From positions 15,897,726 to 15,961,725 of the forward strand of contig NC_063437.1 of the NCBI RefSeq assembly GCF_020379485.1: 64,000 nucleotides of DNA, given 5' to 3'. Every line of letters begins with the position of its first letter. Position 1 is the first letter of the stretch. A program made the translations under genes and the position numbers. The stretch is from Brassica napus (lineage: Eukaryota > Streptophyta > Magnoliopsida > Brassicales > Brassicaceae). A model generated the notes under the pieces. That model did not search any database. It was not told where the DNA came from and worked only from the letters and a program-made list of their open reading frames with translations. Below are positions 1 through 10,141 of the stretch, one piece after another.

Positions 1-1
1 A

Positions 2-1498
2 TGGAACAATACTGTAACTGTTGAATTCGACGCTTTAGAGCTCAATCACACATGGGACGTCACTGATCTTCCCCCAGGCAAGGTCGTAATTGGCAGCAAA
101 TGGGTTTTTCGAATCAAGTTTCGAGCTGATGGAACCATTGAGCGGTTCAAAGCTCGTCTTGTAGTTCTCGGAAATCGTCAACAAGAGGGAGTAGACTATA
201 AAGAAACCTTTGCTCCGGTCGTCAAAATGTCTACGGTTCGAATTCTTCTTGAGATCTCTGCAGCTAAAGGATGGGAACTCTATCAGATGGACGTCCACAA
301 TGCATTCTTACACGGCGATTTGGACGAAGAGGTGTATATGAAGCTTCCTGCTGGCTTCCCATCGACGTCGCCAAACAAAGTATTGAAACTACGCAAATCT
401 TTGTACGGTCTACGACAAGCCCCCCGCTGTTGGTTTGCTAAACTTTCCACAGCTCTCAAGAACTTTGGTTTTAAACAGAACTACTCAGACTATTCTCTGT
501 TTACACTACAGCGCGGATCGTCAACTGTCTATGTTTTGGTCTACGTCGACGATCTTATCATTGGAGGCAACGATTCCGATCTCATCACCAAATTCAAAGC
601 TTACCTCAACCGAACCTTTCACATGAAGGATTTGGGGGTTCTTAAATACTTTCTTGGGATCGAAGTCTCACGCAACAATGAAGGTATCTACTTATCACAA
701 CAAAAGTACGCACTTGATATAATCAACGAGTGTGGCTTACTTGGCTGCAAACCTATTGACACCCCAATGGAGCAAAATCATACACTGGCCCGAGACAAGG
801 GAGAATTTTTTTCAGAACCTTCTAAATATCGACGCCTGATTGGACGACTTGTATACTTAACAGTAACCAAGCCAGACCTTAGCTACGCAGTGCATACGTT
901 GGCCCAGTTCTTACAATCTCCACGACTCAAACACTGGCATGCTGCACTCCGCGTTGTTCGTTATCTCAAGAATGCACCGGGCCAGGGAATCTTCTTGAGC
1001 GCAACAAATGATCTCACACTGTCTGCTTACTGCGATTCCGATTGGGCTGCTTGCCCACTGACAAGACGGTCTCTTACGGGTTACGTTGTTCTACTTGGGA
1101 ACTCACTGGTCTCCTGGAAAACCAAGAAACAACATGTAGTCTCCAGGTCTTCAGCCGAAGCAGAATATAGGTCCATGGCCTTAACATTATGCGAAGTCAA
1201 ATGGATAATGGAACTCATGCGCAGTCTTGGCATTCGTCAAAGCTCTCCAACATCCTTATACTGTGATAACCAAGCTGCACTTCATATAGCTGCCAATCCG
1301 GTGTTCCACGAAAGGACGAAGCATATCGAGGTTGATTGTCACTTCATTCGTGATGCTATTATCGCCGGGTTGATCGTCACAAGATACGTGAAAACTACAG
1401 AACAGCTCGCTGACATACTGACAAAACCGCTTGGTCGAACTCAGTTTCATTATCTTTTGGGCAAGATGGGCGTTCGAAATCTTTACCCGCCATCTTGA
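2..1498 (+). mobile_element. Ty1/copia retrotransposon Pol, reverse transcriptase and RNase H part, cut off at the window edge
   Basis: The reading frame is open from base 2, without a start codon inside the window, to TGA at 1496-1498, so it is the 3' part of a longer Gag-Pol polyprotein. The copia-type reverse transcriptase domain begins at once (GSKWVFRIK, FKARLVVLGNRQ, YKETFAPVVK at about bases 95-225). The polymerase motif YVDD lies near bases 542-553. RNase H follows with the acidic residues in YCDSDW, AEAEYRSM and YCDNQAA, and the frame closes with the typical LADILTKPL tail. A polypurine tract and LTR follow directly. The visible part has no internal stop, which suggests a fairly young insertion. 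Integrase and Gag lie outside the window. The domain assignment is firm; activity cannot be judged. Confidence 0.95.
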
Positions 1499-1505
1499 GG
1501 GGGAG
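1497..1505 (+). other. polypurine tract of the copia element
   Basis: GAGGGGGAG overlaps the pol stop codon and sits directly before the LTR, the standard place for the plus-strand primer in copia elements. Confidence 0.8.
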
Positions 1506-1668
1506 TATTAGCGATAAGTTTGAGATTAGTGATAAGGATTACATATTGTTAGATAAACCTTATCGTCCGGGTATCTAGGATTCGAGTACATCTCGTATAT
1601 CTCCAAACGTGTATAAAAGAGGAACATTGGTTCATGAATAAAACAACACAACAATACAGTTTGACAAT
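1506..1668 (+). repeat. 3' LTR of the copia element (end approximate)
   Basis: The LTR starts directly after the polypurine tract with TATTAG, probably a decayed TGTTAG. It holds a TATA-like GTATAAAAG near 1612-1620 and an AATAAA polyadenylation signal near 1636-1641, as a short copia LTR should. The right end is estimated near GTTTGACA at about 1668. The 5' LTR is outside the window, so identity between LTRs and insertion age cannot be read. Confidence 0.65.
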
Positions 1669-2738
1669 TTATAAATAAGATACTATACTTTATTTATTTG
1701 CCAAACAAAAAGGAAAAAACACTGTATTTATTTTTTCCTTACTAATTAGTTTTGGTCATATGCATGGATAGATATGTGCATCAGTGCATGGATCTAAGTA
1801 AACAGATGCACTGATGAGCCTAGATTATAAATGAAACATGTGCACGTGTTCCTCTCTGTCTCCGTCCATATCCTAAACAACAAAGTTTGTAACCTGATAT
1901 TTATATTCATAAAACAATTCGGTTGCCTTGGATTCCTCCTCAAAATTTCGAGTTTAGTTTTTGTGATTACATTAACTGTACACAAATACAAGAATATAAA
2001 CTTAATTTTGTACAGATAATTCATAACTGAGAAAATGGAAAATAGATCTTAATCAACAGAATGTATAAAATAATTGTAGTATCAGAATAAATAAATCACT
2101 AATTTATCCAGATATCAGTAATTTTTGTATATCAATGTGTATATATGTGAAGGAAAAAAATAATTCATAATGAAAATCATAGTGAAAAAAGAAACATTTT
2201 CCTCTCTAATTTTGTTGATGAAACACACCAATTTTTTAATTCAATTTTCAAATAAAATTGTATTCAGTATTTAGGTTTAACTTTTTCATTAAATCAAAAA
2301 CATTCATTCAAAATTGTATGTATAATTCGATCGACTTAATTAGCCACGTTACTGCAAAACTAAGATGATCATGATAAATCATGGCATATTTTATAAAAAA
2401 AAAGCGAAAGAAGAAAACAATGTACACTCATTCGTATGCGCACACTAACCAATGCATCATAAGATTCATATAAAACATACAAAAATAATACTACTAATAA
2501 AACTAAAAAAGATGAGACAAATATTCTAGCAAATATAAGAAAAAGCAAAAAAAAAAAGACATGAAATAGCGTGGCACCTACTCTTCTTCTTCTACTTCTA
2601 CCTTTAGTAACTCTCTTGTCTTCATACAACCTTTTACACTCCTTTCTCCTCTTCTCTTCATCATTTCTCTTCTTTACACCTCTCTCCAATGGTAGAAACT
2701 GCAAAACACTAAACCTAATCTCTCTCTCTCTCTCGTGA
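1669..2738. other. intergenic, upstream region of the zinc-finger gene
   Basis: AT-rich DNA with no supported gene. It contains a short perfect hairpin (arms 1779-1789 and 1806-1816, CATCAGTGCAT and its complement). A pyrimidine-rich CT microsatellite at about 2718-2735 sits just before the zinc-finger start codon and is probably in its 5' untranslated region. Short open frames here lack any recognisable motif. Confidence 0.6.
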
Positions 2739-3860
2739 ATGGCGGCGCGAAAACTTGGGTCGTTGTTACGTCAGCATTTCTTCTCTCTCTTCTTTCTCTT
2801 TGTCGGCTGTTTCTTCTTCCCCAAAGGAAGTGACTGTAAACATAAAAAGAGGAAGAAGAAGAAGCTTAGAACGGTTTCTTCCGGTTCAGGTTCCGGTTTA
2901 TCATCTTCTTGGTTGTCTCTAAAACGGTTTTTATCATCCACGACGAGGATATCTAAACCCCGCAGCCAAACGCATCCTAACGGTCAGTTAACGACTCTTA
3001 CTTCCGCTAGATCGTCTCACAACTCTCTCGTCACTCTCGTTCAACCCGACCCGGAAACCCGTGTCGAAAACGGGTTATCGGACGAGTCCGAGGAGATCTT
3101 CTCTTGCACGACGTGCGGAGAGATCTTCCCCAAAACCAACCTCCTCGAGCATCACATCGCCGTCAAACACGCCGTGACGGAGCTAACCGACGGCGAATCG
3201 AGCACGAACATCGTCAAAATCATATTCAAATCGGGCTGGCCCGATTTGAACAACAAAGCCCCATCGATCCATCGGATCCTGAAGATCCACAACAGCCCCA
3301 AGATCCTCGCGAGATTCGAGGAGTATCGAGAGTTCGTCAAGGCCAAAGCCACTCGTACCAGCAGCAGCGGCGGAGGAGGAGGAGGAGGAAGACGGTGGGA
3401 CGACGAACGGTGCGTCGCCGACGGGAACGAGCTGCTGAGATTCTACTGCTCGACGTTCATGTGTGACCTAGGGCAAAACGGTAATTCAAATCTCTGCGGC
3501 CATCAGTACTGCAGCGTCTGCGGGATCATCGGAGCCGGATTCTCGCCGAAGCTCGACGGGATCGCGACGCTCGCGACGGGGTGGAGGGGACACGCGGCGG
3601 TTTCGGAGGAGGTGGAGGAAGAGTTCGGGTTTATGAACGTGAAACGGGCCATGCTGGTTTGCCGGGTCGTCGCGGGCCGGGTCGGGTGTGATTTGATTGC
3701 TGATGATGACGTGGACAAGAGTGATGGAGGGTATGATTCTCTAGTTGGGGAAGGGAGTGGGAGTAAGAGTGGGGCCCTGTTGAGGATCGACGATGAGGAG
3801 CTTCTGGTGTTTAATCCAAGGGCTGTGCTTCCTTGTTTTGTGATAGTGTATACTGTGTAA
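2739..3860 (+). CDS. C2H2 zinc-finger protein, At2g29660-like
   Basis: A single-exon gene for 373 residues. The N-terminus has a hydrophobic stretch (about residues 14-27) and then a very basic run (KHKKRKKKK, about 34-42). One C2H2 finger is clear: C123-x2-C126-x12-H139-x4-H144 (FSCTTCGEIFPK...HHIAVKH). After it comes a conserved block (IVKIIFKSGW, RILKIHN, FEEYREFVK), typical of a plant-specific family of zinc-finger-related proteins of unknown function, and a Gly-rich low-complexity segment. The C-terminus (ALLRIDDEELLVFNPRAVLPCFVIVYTV) is also conserved in this family. The likely orthologue is Arabidopsis At2g29660, supported by the neighbouring TPR gene matching At2g29670. A direct molecular role is not known. 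The last 42 codons are duplicated at 10015-10141. Confidence 0.88.
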   Translation: MAARKLGSLLRQHFFSLFFLFVGCFFFPKGSDCKHKKRKKKKLRTVSSGSGSGLSSSWLSLKRFLSSTTRISKPRSQTHPNGQLTTLTSARSSHNSLVTLVQPDPETRVENGLSDESEEIFSCTTCGEIFPKTNLLEHHIAVKHAVTELTDGESSTNIVKIIFKSGWPDLNNKAPSIHRILKIHNSPKILARFEEYREFVKAKATRTSSSGGGGGGGRRWDDERCVADGNELLRFYCSTFMCDLGQNGNSNLCGHQYCSVCGIIGAGFSPKLDGIATLATGWRGHAAVSEEVEEEFGFMNVKRAMLVCRVVAGRVGCDLIADDDVDKSDGGYDSLVGEGSGSKSGALLRIDDEELLVFNPRAVLPCFVIVYTV

Positions 3861-4479
3861 GCGTGTGAATGTGATCATGTCTGTGTTATAGACTTGTAGT
3901 ATAATGTTACAACTCGCGAGATTTTTGTGAGGTTTGGTTTAGATGTAATAGTGAAGTGTGAACGCGTAAGATGATTAAACAAATCTTTGTGGTGTCTTTC
4001 AATATGATCCAAGCATTTTTTGAGAGGTTGTGTGACTAGTTGATCTTTCTTGTTTTCTGTGATTAAGGGAAGAAAATGGTAGACAACTGTGAATGGAAGT
4101 TTAATAATGTAATTATGTTAACACTTTAAGATGATACTTACTGCTTTAGTTAGAAAGTTGATGTTGAAAGAAATGTCTCTTGCATTTGTTGGAAGCAATG
4201 AAAGAGTAGCTGTGAAAATAATTGAAAGAGTGAAAAAAAACAGAAGATTTCCTTTTGTTCTTTGTGATTTAATATTTTAGAATCAAAGTTGTTGGTTTGG
4301 CCAGCTTATTACATTCCATGAGATGCAAACTGATGGAGACCGCATATCACAACAAAATCAACATGTAAAATCATCCTTTGATCGATGTGACTCATAATTT
4401 TTTTTTTATATTAGAAAATTGGTCACAACTCTCAACGTTGCGCCACAGTTAGAGACTGGGCATAATAACTTGTTATTTG
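3861..4479. other. 3' flank of the zinc-finger gene
   Basis: Non-coding sequence holding the 3' untranslated region of the zinc-finger gene and AT-rich flank, all inside the 1.1-kb duplication. I see no gene. Confidence 0.6.
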
Positions 4480-4699
4480 GGCATAATTAACCCAGACTTT
4501 TAGTCAGAATTCTTAATTTATGATTTGACATTTTTTTGTTTTTTTTTTACATTTTTCAGCTAAGAAACAACTTTTATATCTCTTATTTAATAGACAGTTT
4601 TTAACTTTTTTTAATTAAAATCTAAGAAAAACTAAAAACCGTTTCTTAAGTGAAGATAAGAATCCTAATTCAGAGACTGAGGTTAATGATGGTCTTAGG
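4480..4699. mobile_element. MITE-like element with imperfect terminal inverted repeats, copy 1
   Basis: The left end (GGGCATAATTAACCCAGAC... AGAATTCTTA) and the reverse complement of the right end (AAGACCATCATTAACCTCAG... AGGATTCTTA) match over about 35 bp with mismatches. The interior is AT-rich and non-coding. This is the size and layout of a small non-autonomous DNA transposon. It predates the 1.1-kb duplication, because the second copy carries it too, at about 10764-10984. Confidence 0.6.
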
Positions 4700-5076
4700 C
4701 TTGTAGTCACTACTTCCTTCGCACCCAGCTTGAAAAAACATGCTATGGTTAAGTTTCACGCATCGTAATTATGGTCACTGAATTAAAGGAACGTGAGATT
4801 TGATATTGGTAACACCTAAAAGCATGATTAGTTTAATCTTATTTTGATGTTAAGGACAAAAGTTAGGGACAATCCAAAATAATAGGATTATTGGTAGGAC
4901 TTTTTGGAGTATCTTAGCAAAGTAATAAGATTATTATAATTAGTAATGACATATAAAAGATAAATTTAGAATAAAACATATAATACAAAACGACTGATTA
5001 CATGAGAAACTTAAAAAAGTGAAAAAAAAAAATTCGAAAAAAGAAAAAAAAAACATTTTATTGAATTCATAGAAAC

Positions 5077-6319
5077 TTAAACATTGTAGTTATTTGGGAG
5101 ATGTCCAAATTTAGTCCATATATTTTCAACCAAATCATCTTTTAATTGTTGATGGCCTTGTCTATCCCGAACTCCTGCTCGACGACCCATTGTATTACCG
5201 AGATTTGTAGTCCTCCTAACTTGCGTTAAGCTGAGTGTATGAATCTCGTTCATCTTCGACAATCATATTATGGAGTATGATACATGCTCTTATAATATTT
5301 CCTATTTTCTTTTTATCCCATAAATTAGATGGATTTCTAACAACGGCGAATCTAGCTTGCAGGACTCCGAAGGCACGCTCAACATCTTTTCGGACGGCTT
5401 CTTGGTTTTTAGCAAATAAACAATTCTTTGGACCTTGTGGGAGTCGGATAGATTGAATAAAAGTTGCCCATTTCGGATAAATACCATCGGCAAGATAGTA
5501 AGCCAAATGGTACTCACTGCCGTTAACATAGAAATTGACTTCCGGAGCATTTCCGTTAATAATTTCATCAAAAACAGGTGATCGATCAAGAATATTAAGA
5601 TCGTTCATAGTACCTGGAGCTCCAAAAAACGCATGCCATATCCAAAGATCAGATGAAGCTACCGCCTCCAATACAATTGTTGGTTTTCCGGTTCCTCGTG
5701 AATACATTCCTTTCCACGCGGTAGGGTAGTTTTTCCACTCCCAATGCATACAGTCGATGCTCCCAATCATTCCCGGAAATCCCCGTTGTTCGCCAATTTG
5801 GAGTAGTCTTTGCAGATCTTCCGGTGTGGGACGTCTTAAGTATTCGTCGGCAAACAAGTGGATTATTCCAGCGGTAAAATGGTGCAAACATTTTCTAGCT
5901 GTTGTTTCACCAAGTCGTACATATTCGTCAACTGTATCAGATCCACCACCATATGCCAGTTGACGAATTGCTGCAGTACATTTTTGGAGTGGTGATAGAC
6001 TAGACCGTCCTGCTGCATCTTGTGTCGGTTGAAAATACGGTACTTCTGTGGAGAGACGATGCACAATACGCATGAACAATGATTTGTTCATTCGAAATCG
6101 TCGTCGGAATAAATGGTGAGGGTATGTTGGAGTGTTGCTAAAATAATCATTCCAAAGCTTCTCGTGGTCTTCTTCCCGGTTTCTCTCGATAAAAGTACGT
6201 TTTTTTCGCTCTTTTGGTTCTGGAAAAAAATCATTGTTTTCGAGAAAATCATCGAAGACGTTACTAAAATCATCGTTATCGTCGTCTTTGTGGTAATGAT
6301 AATAGGATGAAGAAGCCAT
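5077..6319 (-). pseudogene. PIF/Harbinger transposase (HARBI1/ALP1-like nuclease), frameshifted near the C-terminus
   Basis: The main frame (6319 down to 5216) gives 367 residues with an acidic N-terminus, a helical region and an intact DDE_Tnp_4 nuclease core. The likely catalytic acids are D189 (GSIDCMHW), D240 (GTMNDLNILD) and E314 (KDVERAFGVLQARF). The frame then stops after DERDSYTQLNAS. The expected C-terminal tail (GRRAGVRDRQ...HQQLKDDLVENIWTKFG) continues in another frame, down to 5077. A single-base-type frameshift near 5220-5230 therefore removes about 50 residues from the predicted protein. The core motifs are complete, so loss of function is likely but not certain. The start codon opens the acidic segment usual for this family. 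Confidence 0.9.
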
Positions 6320-6943
6320 TAAAATGTTTTAAAAAAGTGAAAACGTTTTAAAATTGAGCGTTGGAGGGGTGATTTGAATATATGTTATGAGGAAAGTTGA
6401 TAATGTATTTATAGAACATAAAAATAAAATCTTGTGATACATGAACTATACAACTTGTGATACTAAAAAACAACACATGTGACTTTTGAGTACTTCTTGT
6501 ATTGTAGATGGTACATCTTGTGATACAAAAATCTTGTGATACTACACACGAGAGCTTGTAAGACTACACACTGGAGCATTGATTTTTTTTAAAAGAAATT
6601 GGGGTCTTGTATTATAGCCTTTGATATTTTGGCTCTTGAAAGGACTACACACGAGTTCGTTGCTTTATTTTTTTAAGAAAGCTCGTGATACTACAGACGA
6701 GAGCTTGTGGTACTACAGTCGAGAGTTCAATAGAGTACAACAAAGTAAAAAAAAATTTAAGAGCAACAAAGTATTCAATATAAAACATAAGTAGTGCAAT
6801 ACAATTTTAAGAGTTACACATTACAAATTAGCCATGAAACAAATTGAAGAGTTACATGAGGAAGAGTTCATAGAGTACAACAAAGTAAAAATAGCCGAGA
6901 AAGAGTTCAAAGATATCACAACTAAAACCATAACTCATTGGCT
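6320..6943. other. non-coding part of the Harbinger element with short imperfect repeats
   Basis: This lies upstream of the transposase on the minus strand. It holds several imperfect direct copies of a short motif around CTTGTGATACTACACACGAG, mostly between about 6420 and 6720. No coding sequence is supported. The repeats may be transposase-binding or promoter sequence of the element, by inference only. Confidence 0.55.
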
Positions 6944-7486
6944 TTACTTAAACATGAAGAGCATACCTATTAAAACTAATACCAAAACCATTCCAGCAAC
7001 AAAGTATTCAAAGCCATACGTGAACCTTGTTTTCTCCTTCGCTAACTCGCTAACTATCTTCTCTAGCCTAACCACTTTCCGCTCAGTCTCATAGTCAGTC
7101 AACATGGTTAGAGTTTCTACCTTTTCAGCCAATTGAAGTGTGTGTCTATCCCTTGCTCTCATCTCCTCCATAACTGCCTCATCCCACCACTTCCATATAT
7201 GACACTCACCATCATCGACATTAACACAAGTGTAGTATCTTCTCCCCAGATAATTCCTACTGTTAGATGTGGCTATAACAGGTTGACTACCACAGTAACA
7301 GGTCTGCGGAAATCCGAACTCAACTTCGAGTTGAGGAGGGTACTGAGCCGGGGCACCATAGTTGCGGCTTATCTCTTCTTGGTCTCGACGTATAAGATCA
7401 TCTGTCTCGCTGTAGGGACAGTCAGCTGTCTCCCCACCATACTCCTCTGATTCAGAAGGTTGCGTGTAGCTGTAGTCAAGGCCCAT
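6944..7486 (-). CDS. GRF-type zinc-finger protein with coiled coil and C-terminal membrane anchor, inside the Harbinger element
   Basis: An intact frame of 180 residues. The centre has a GRF-type zinc finger: CYCG at 63-66, RRYYTC ending at C87, and C95 followed by WKWWDE. A charged helix likely to form a coiled coil spans about 107-150, and a hydrophobic segment (FVAGMVLVLVLIGMLFMF) at about 160-179 looks like a membrane anchor. Small GRF proteins with this layout are common in Brassicaceae transposable elements; GRF fingers in other proteins bind nucleic acid. The gene lies between the Myb-like and transposase genes in the same orientation, so it is probably a third gene of the element. Its role in transposition is unknown. 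It is the only one of the three without a visible break. Confidence 0.8.
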   Translation of the reverse strand: MGLDYSYTQPSESEEYGGETADCPYSETDDLIRRDQEEISRNYGAPAQYPPQLEVEFGFPQTCYCGSQPVIATSNSRNYLGRRYYTCVNVDDGECHIWKWWDEAVMEEMRARDRHTLQLAEKVETLTMLTDYETERKVVRLEKIVSELAKEKTRFTYGFEYFVAGMVLVLVLIGMLFMFK

Positions 7487-7601
7487 GTCTACCTAAACCT
7501 GAAAAAAAAAATATGTGTGTAGCTACCGTCAGTTCAAAGTAAAAAAATAGAAGTGTGTAGCTAAGGACAGTTCAAAAAGCAACATTTAAAAGACATGTAA
7601 T

Positions 7602-7682
7602 AGCAAACATCAAGTAGATTCATCACGTTAAGCAAACATAAAGTAGATTCATCACGTTAAGCAAACATAAAGTAGATTCATA
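7602..7682. repeat. short tandem repeat, about 30 bp x 3
   Basis: The unit AGCAAACATAAAGTAGATTC followed by ATCACGTTA repeats nearly three times, between the GRF and Myb-like genes of the Harbinger element. Confidence 0.8.
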
Positions 7683-7789
7683 CAAACAAATAAGACCCGA
7701 ATTATCAAAGCCAACAGGGACAGAGTTCAAACAACATTTTAAAGACATAGTTTATAAGGTAGAAACATAGAAAGATTTAGTTTTGTTGC

Positions 7790-8653
7790 TCAGAAATACT
7801 GAGCGAGTAGCTTATTCTTGACAACTTCTTCAGCTTCAGTCAGAGGGTCTTTTTTGGTTAGGAGAGAGTCTAGTATGGCCAGTCTAGACAGCTTCTCCTT
7901 CATCATGAGATCCTCCTTCTTCATCATGAGATCCTCCTTCTTCATTTCCCAAATGGTCGAATACTCAGCAACAGACTTCCCTTGACCATTATTCCTTTTA
8001 GCTTTCGCAGCCTTTACACCTTCAGGACGGATGTCTTGATCACCATGACACGTGCTTGAAGTATCAGAAACTGGCTCACCAATTTTTCTCTTTGAACTGC
8101 CCGTGGGTTTAGGTGTGTTGAGGTTAAGCCATTTCTGTTCATACCTCAACACACACCACGCATGCTCAAGATTAAACTTCGAGTGGTGATCAGCGTAGTA
8201 TATCTCATGGGCCATCTTGAGAACATCTGTTTCATTCTGACCAGAACTGATTTATCTTTCAGCTGCAGCATATGCGCCACAGAACTTGCTCACTACATCA
8301 TTGATTTTGTGCCACCTCTGCTTGCAGTGGAGATGCTCTCTTGTTTCACCACCCTCTCTAGCATGTGGACTAGCTGCGACATATTCGCCTACTCGTTTCC
8401 AAAAACTCCTCGACTTTTGATCATTTCCAACGATCGCATCCTTGGATGTGTTCAGCCACCCGCTGATTAGGACCTCGTCATCGGATGGGGTCCATTTCTT
8501 TCTCTCCTTGCGGTCCACAGGTGTGGCTTCAGGTTGAGTTCCAGCGTCGGTTACTTGTGAACTGAACTGAGGGAAACTTTCATAAGGAAAGTTTTGACTG
8601 TTTAGAAGGCCCATATAACTAGATGACTGACTATATGGATTCCTTGGATCCAT
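7790..8653 (-). pseudogene. Myb/SANT-like DNA-binding protein of PIF/Harbinger element, in-frame nonsense stop
   Basis: Read on the minus strand from ATG at 8653 (MDPRNPYSQSSSYMG). The N-terminal half has a Myb/SANT-like trihelix domain (KWTPSDDEVLISGWLN, FWKRVGEYVA, CKQRWHKIND, KFCGAYAAAER). An in-frame TAA at 8252-8254 follows AAER. The same frame then continues (ISSGQNETDVLKMAHEIYYAD, RYEQKWL) to TAG at 7790 with the Lys/Glu-rich tail. A CAA-to-TAA change explains the stop. In intact relatives this is one protein, often labelled glutathione S-transferase T3-like by old annotation error; it partners the transposase in Harbinger elements. A short internal duplication gives MKKEDLM twice in a row. 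Confidence 0.85.
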
Positions 8654-8710
8654 AGCTATTAGAACAGAGGAAGAGAAGAGAAACCGGAGAGGAAGGGATT
8701 GCGCAAACAA

Positions 8711-10014
8711 GAGAGAAAGAAGATGGTGGAGATATATGATACAATGAAGATGGTGGACATATATAATAGGTAAAACTAAAGATAATTAAACAGTAGACAA
8801 GACCATTACCGCTGAGAAGTAATGAGTTACAACTATAAACTCTAACAAGCAACCCATAAACTACAGAGAAGTAAAGTAGACAAGACCATTAACGATATGA
8901 AGAAGTAATGAGTTACAACCAAACACTCTAATAATAAGTAATGACCGAACCATAAACTACTTTCAGTAATGACCGAACCATAAAATCTGACAAGCTACAC
9001 ATAGAACCACAAAGCTAGTAACAAGTTATTAAATATCAGTTTACTTTTACGCAAGTACAACAACCTCTTTTGCATTTCACATGTATATGAAAAGATTTAC
9101 TCTTTCAAAACTATGAGAATAATTATGAACAATGACCATAAACACTTGAACAATTATGCTAACTCAATCAAAGGAAATTCACAAATGAACAATGAGCATA
9201 AACACTTGAACAATTATCGTAAATATGAAAAGATGAACAGATTTAGTCAATCAAAACTATGAGAGAATTCTGACCAAGAGTTCATAAACGCAGGAACAAT
9301 TTTGTTTACTCATTCAAAAGAATTCACATAAGAGAAATTTAGCAAAAATATTACACACCATCACAATTACAAACCATCACAATCAGGAAGCATCATCACT
9401 CTAAAAAAAAATTCTAACCAAGACGGAGATAGATCAAATCATCAATCGTAAGCTCTATATCGCACGAAATAAAATTAATCTAACCGAGACGGAGATTGAG
9501 AAAACACAAACCTGTTTTCGATTGGATCGCCGTCGAGAGAGAGACAATACGGAAACGCCGAGAATGCTTTCCACACCGAAACTCGTCTTTCCCCTACAAA
9601 GACGATGCATGCAACGCAATCGTCACAACAGATACCAATCAAACCCACATATACATCGACTTGTAAATCGTAAAACAGAGGACAGAGAAGAGCACATACC
9701 TCCTCTATATTCGATTCGGCGGAGAAGTCTTCGATTACACGACTGATCGGTGTCGCCGTCGAAAAAGAGAGAGAGGAGTCGAGATCGCCGTCGGAATAGA
9801 GAGAAAGGAGTCGAGACCAAGATTATTCGAAACAGATCTTCGTGTTTCCTCTACCCCTTTCGGTTTTCCAATCAAACTGTGCCACATGCTCAATAAGGAC
9901 GAGCTCGGACGTTCCTTGATTAACCCACGTCTCTCTTCTTTTCTTTTATTTTTTATTTATTTTTCGGCCCATTTCGCCTAAGGACGGCCTGCTGGGACGC
10001 CGATAATGTTGGCC
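8711..10014. other. 5' non-coding region of the Harbinger element
   Basis: No gene is supported. There are loose direct repeats, for example GTAGACAAGACCATTA with GAGTTACAAC at about 8793-8833 and 8876-8920, and CATAAACACTTGAACAATTA at about 9137 and 9197. The right part (about 9500-9850) is purine-rich and resembles a plant 5' untranslated or first-exon region on the minus strand. Pyrimidine-rich DNA with GGACGGCCTGCTGGGACGCC precedes the duplication border at 10015. Confidence 0.5.
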
Positions 10015-10141
10015 TGATTCTCTAGTTGGGGAAGGGAGTGGGAGCAAGAGTGGGGCCTTGTTGAGGATCGACGATGAGGAGCTTCTGGTGTTTAATCCAA
10101 GGGCTGTGCTTCCTTGTTTTGTGATAGTGTATACTGTGTAA
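10015..10141 (+). pseudogene. truncated 3' fragment of the C2H2 zinc-finger gene
   Basis: The final 42 codons and stop of the gene at 2739-3860, with silent or near-silent changes only. No finger domain and no promoter are attached. Confidence 0.95.

Larger units (their letters stand above)
3734..4827. repeat. 1.1-kb direct duplication, copy 1 (3' end of the zinc-finger gene plus flank)
   Basis: This block is repeated in the same orientation at 10015-11119. Copy 1 begins inside the zinc-finger coding sequence at TGATTCTCTAGTTGGGG and ends at AAAAGCATGA. The two copies differ by only a handful of substitutions and short indels, for example the extra CAGTAG near 11068. The 5.2 kb between the copies carries the Harbinger-type genes. 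Confidence 0.97.
4828..10014 (-). mobile_element. PIF/Harbinger-type DNA transposon, three genes on the minus strand, decayed
   Basis: The segment between the two copies of the 1.1-kb duplication holds a Myb/SANT-like protein, a GRF zinc-finger protein and a DDE transposase, all on the minus strand. Myb-like protein plus transposase is the standard two-gene set of plant PIF/Harbinger elements. Exact termini are unclear. The left end has GGACAAAAGTTAGGGAC at about 4855, and the right end read on the minus strand starts GGCCAACATTATCGGCGTCC. These resemble each other only loosely, and I could not find a clean 3-bp TTA/TAA target duplication. Two of the three genes are disrupted, so this copy is probably not autonomous. 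Confidence 0.8.

Noticed and set aside
1779..1816. Short perfect hairpin as a microRNA precursor
   Set aside because: Eleven-base arms are too short for a MIRNA stem; likely chance or protein-binding palindrome.
2369..2704. 111-residue minus-strand frame
   Set aside because: It is made of Lys/Arg- and Phe-rich low-complexity sequence in the zinc-finger promoter; no domain.
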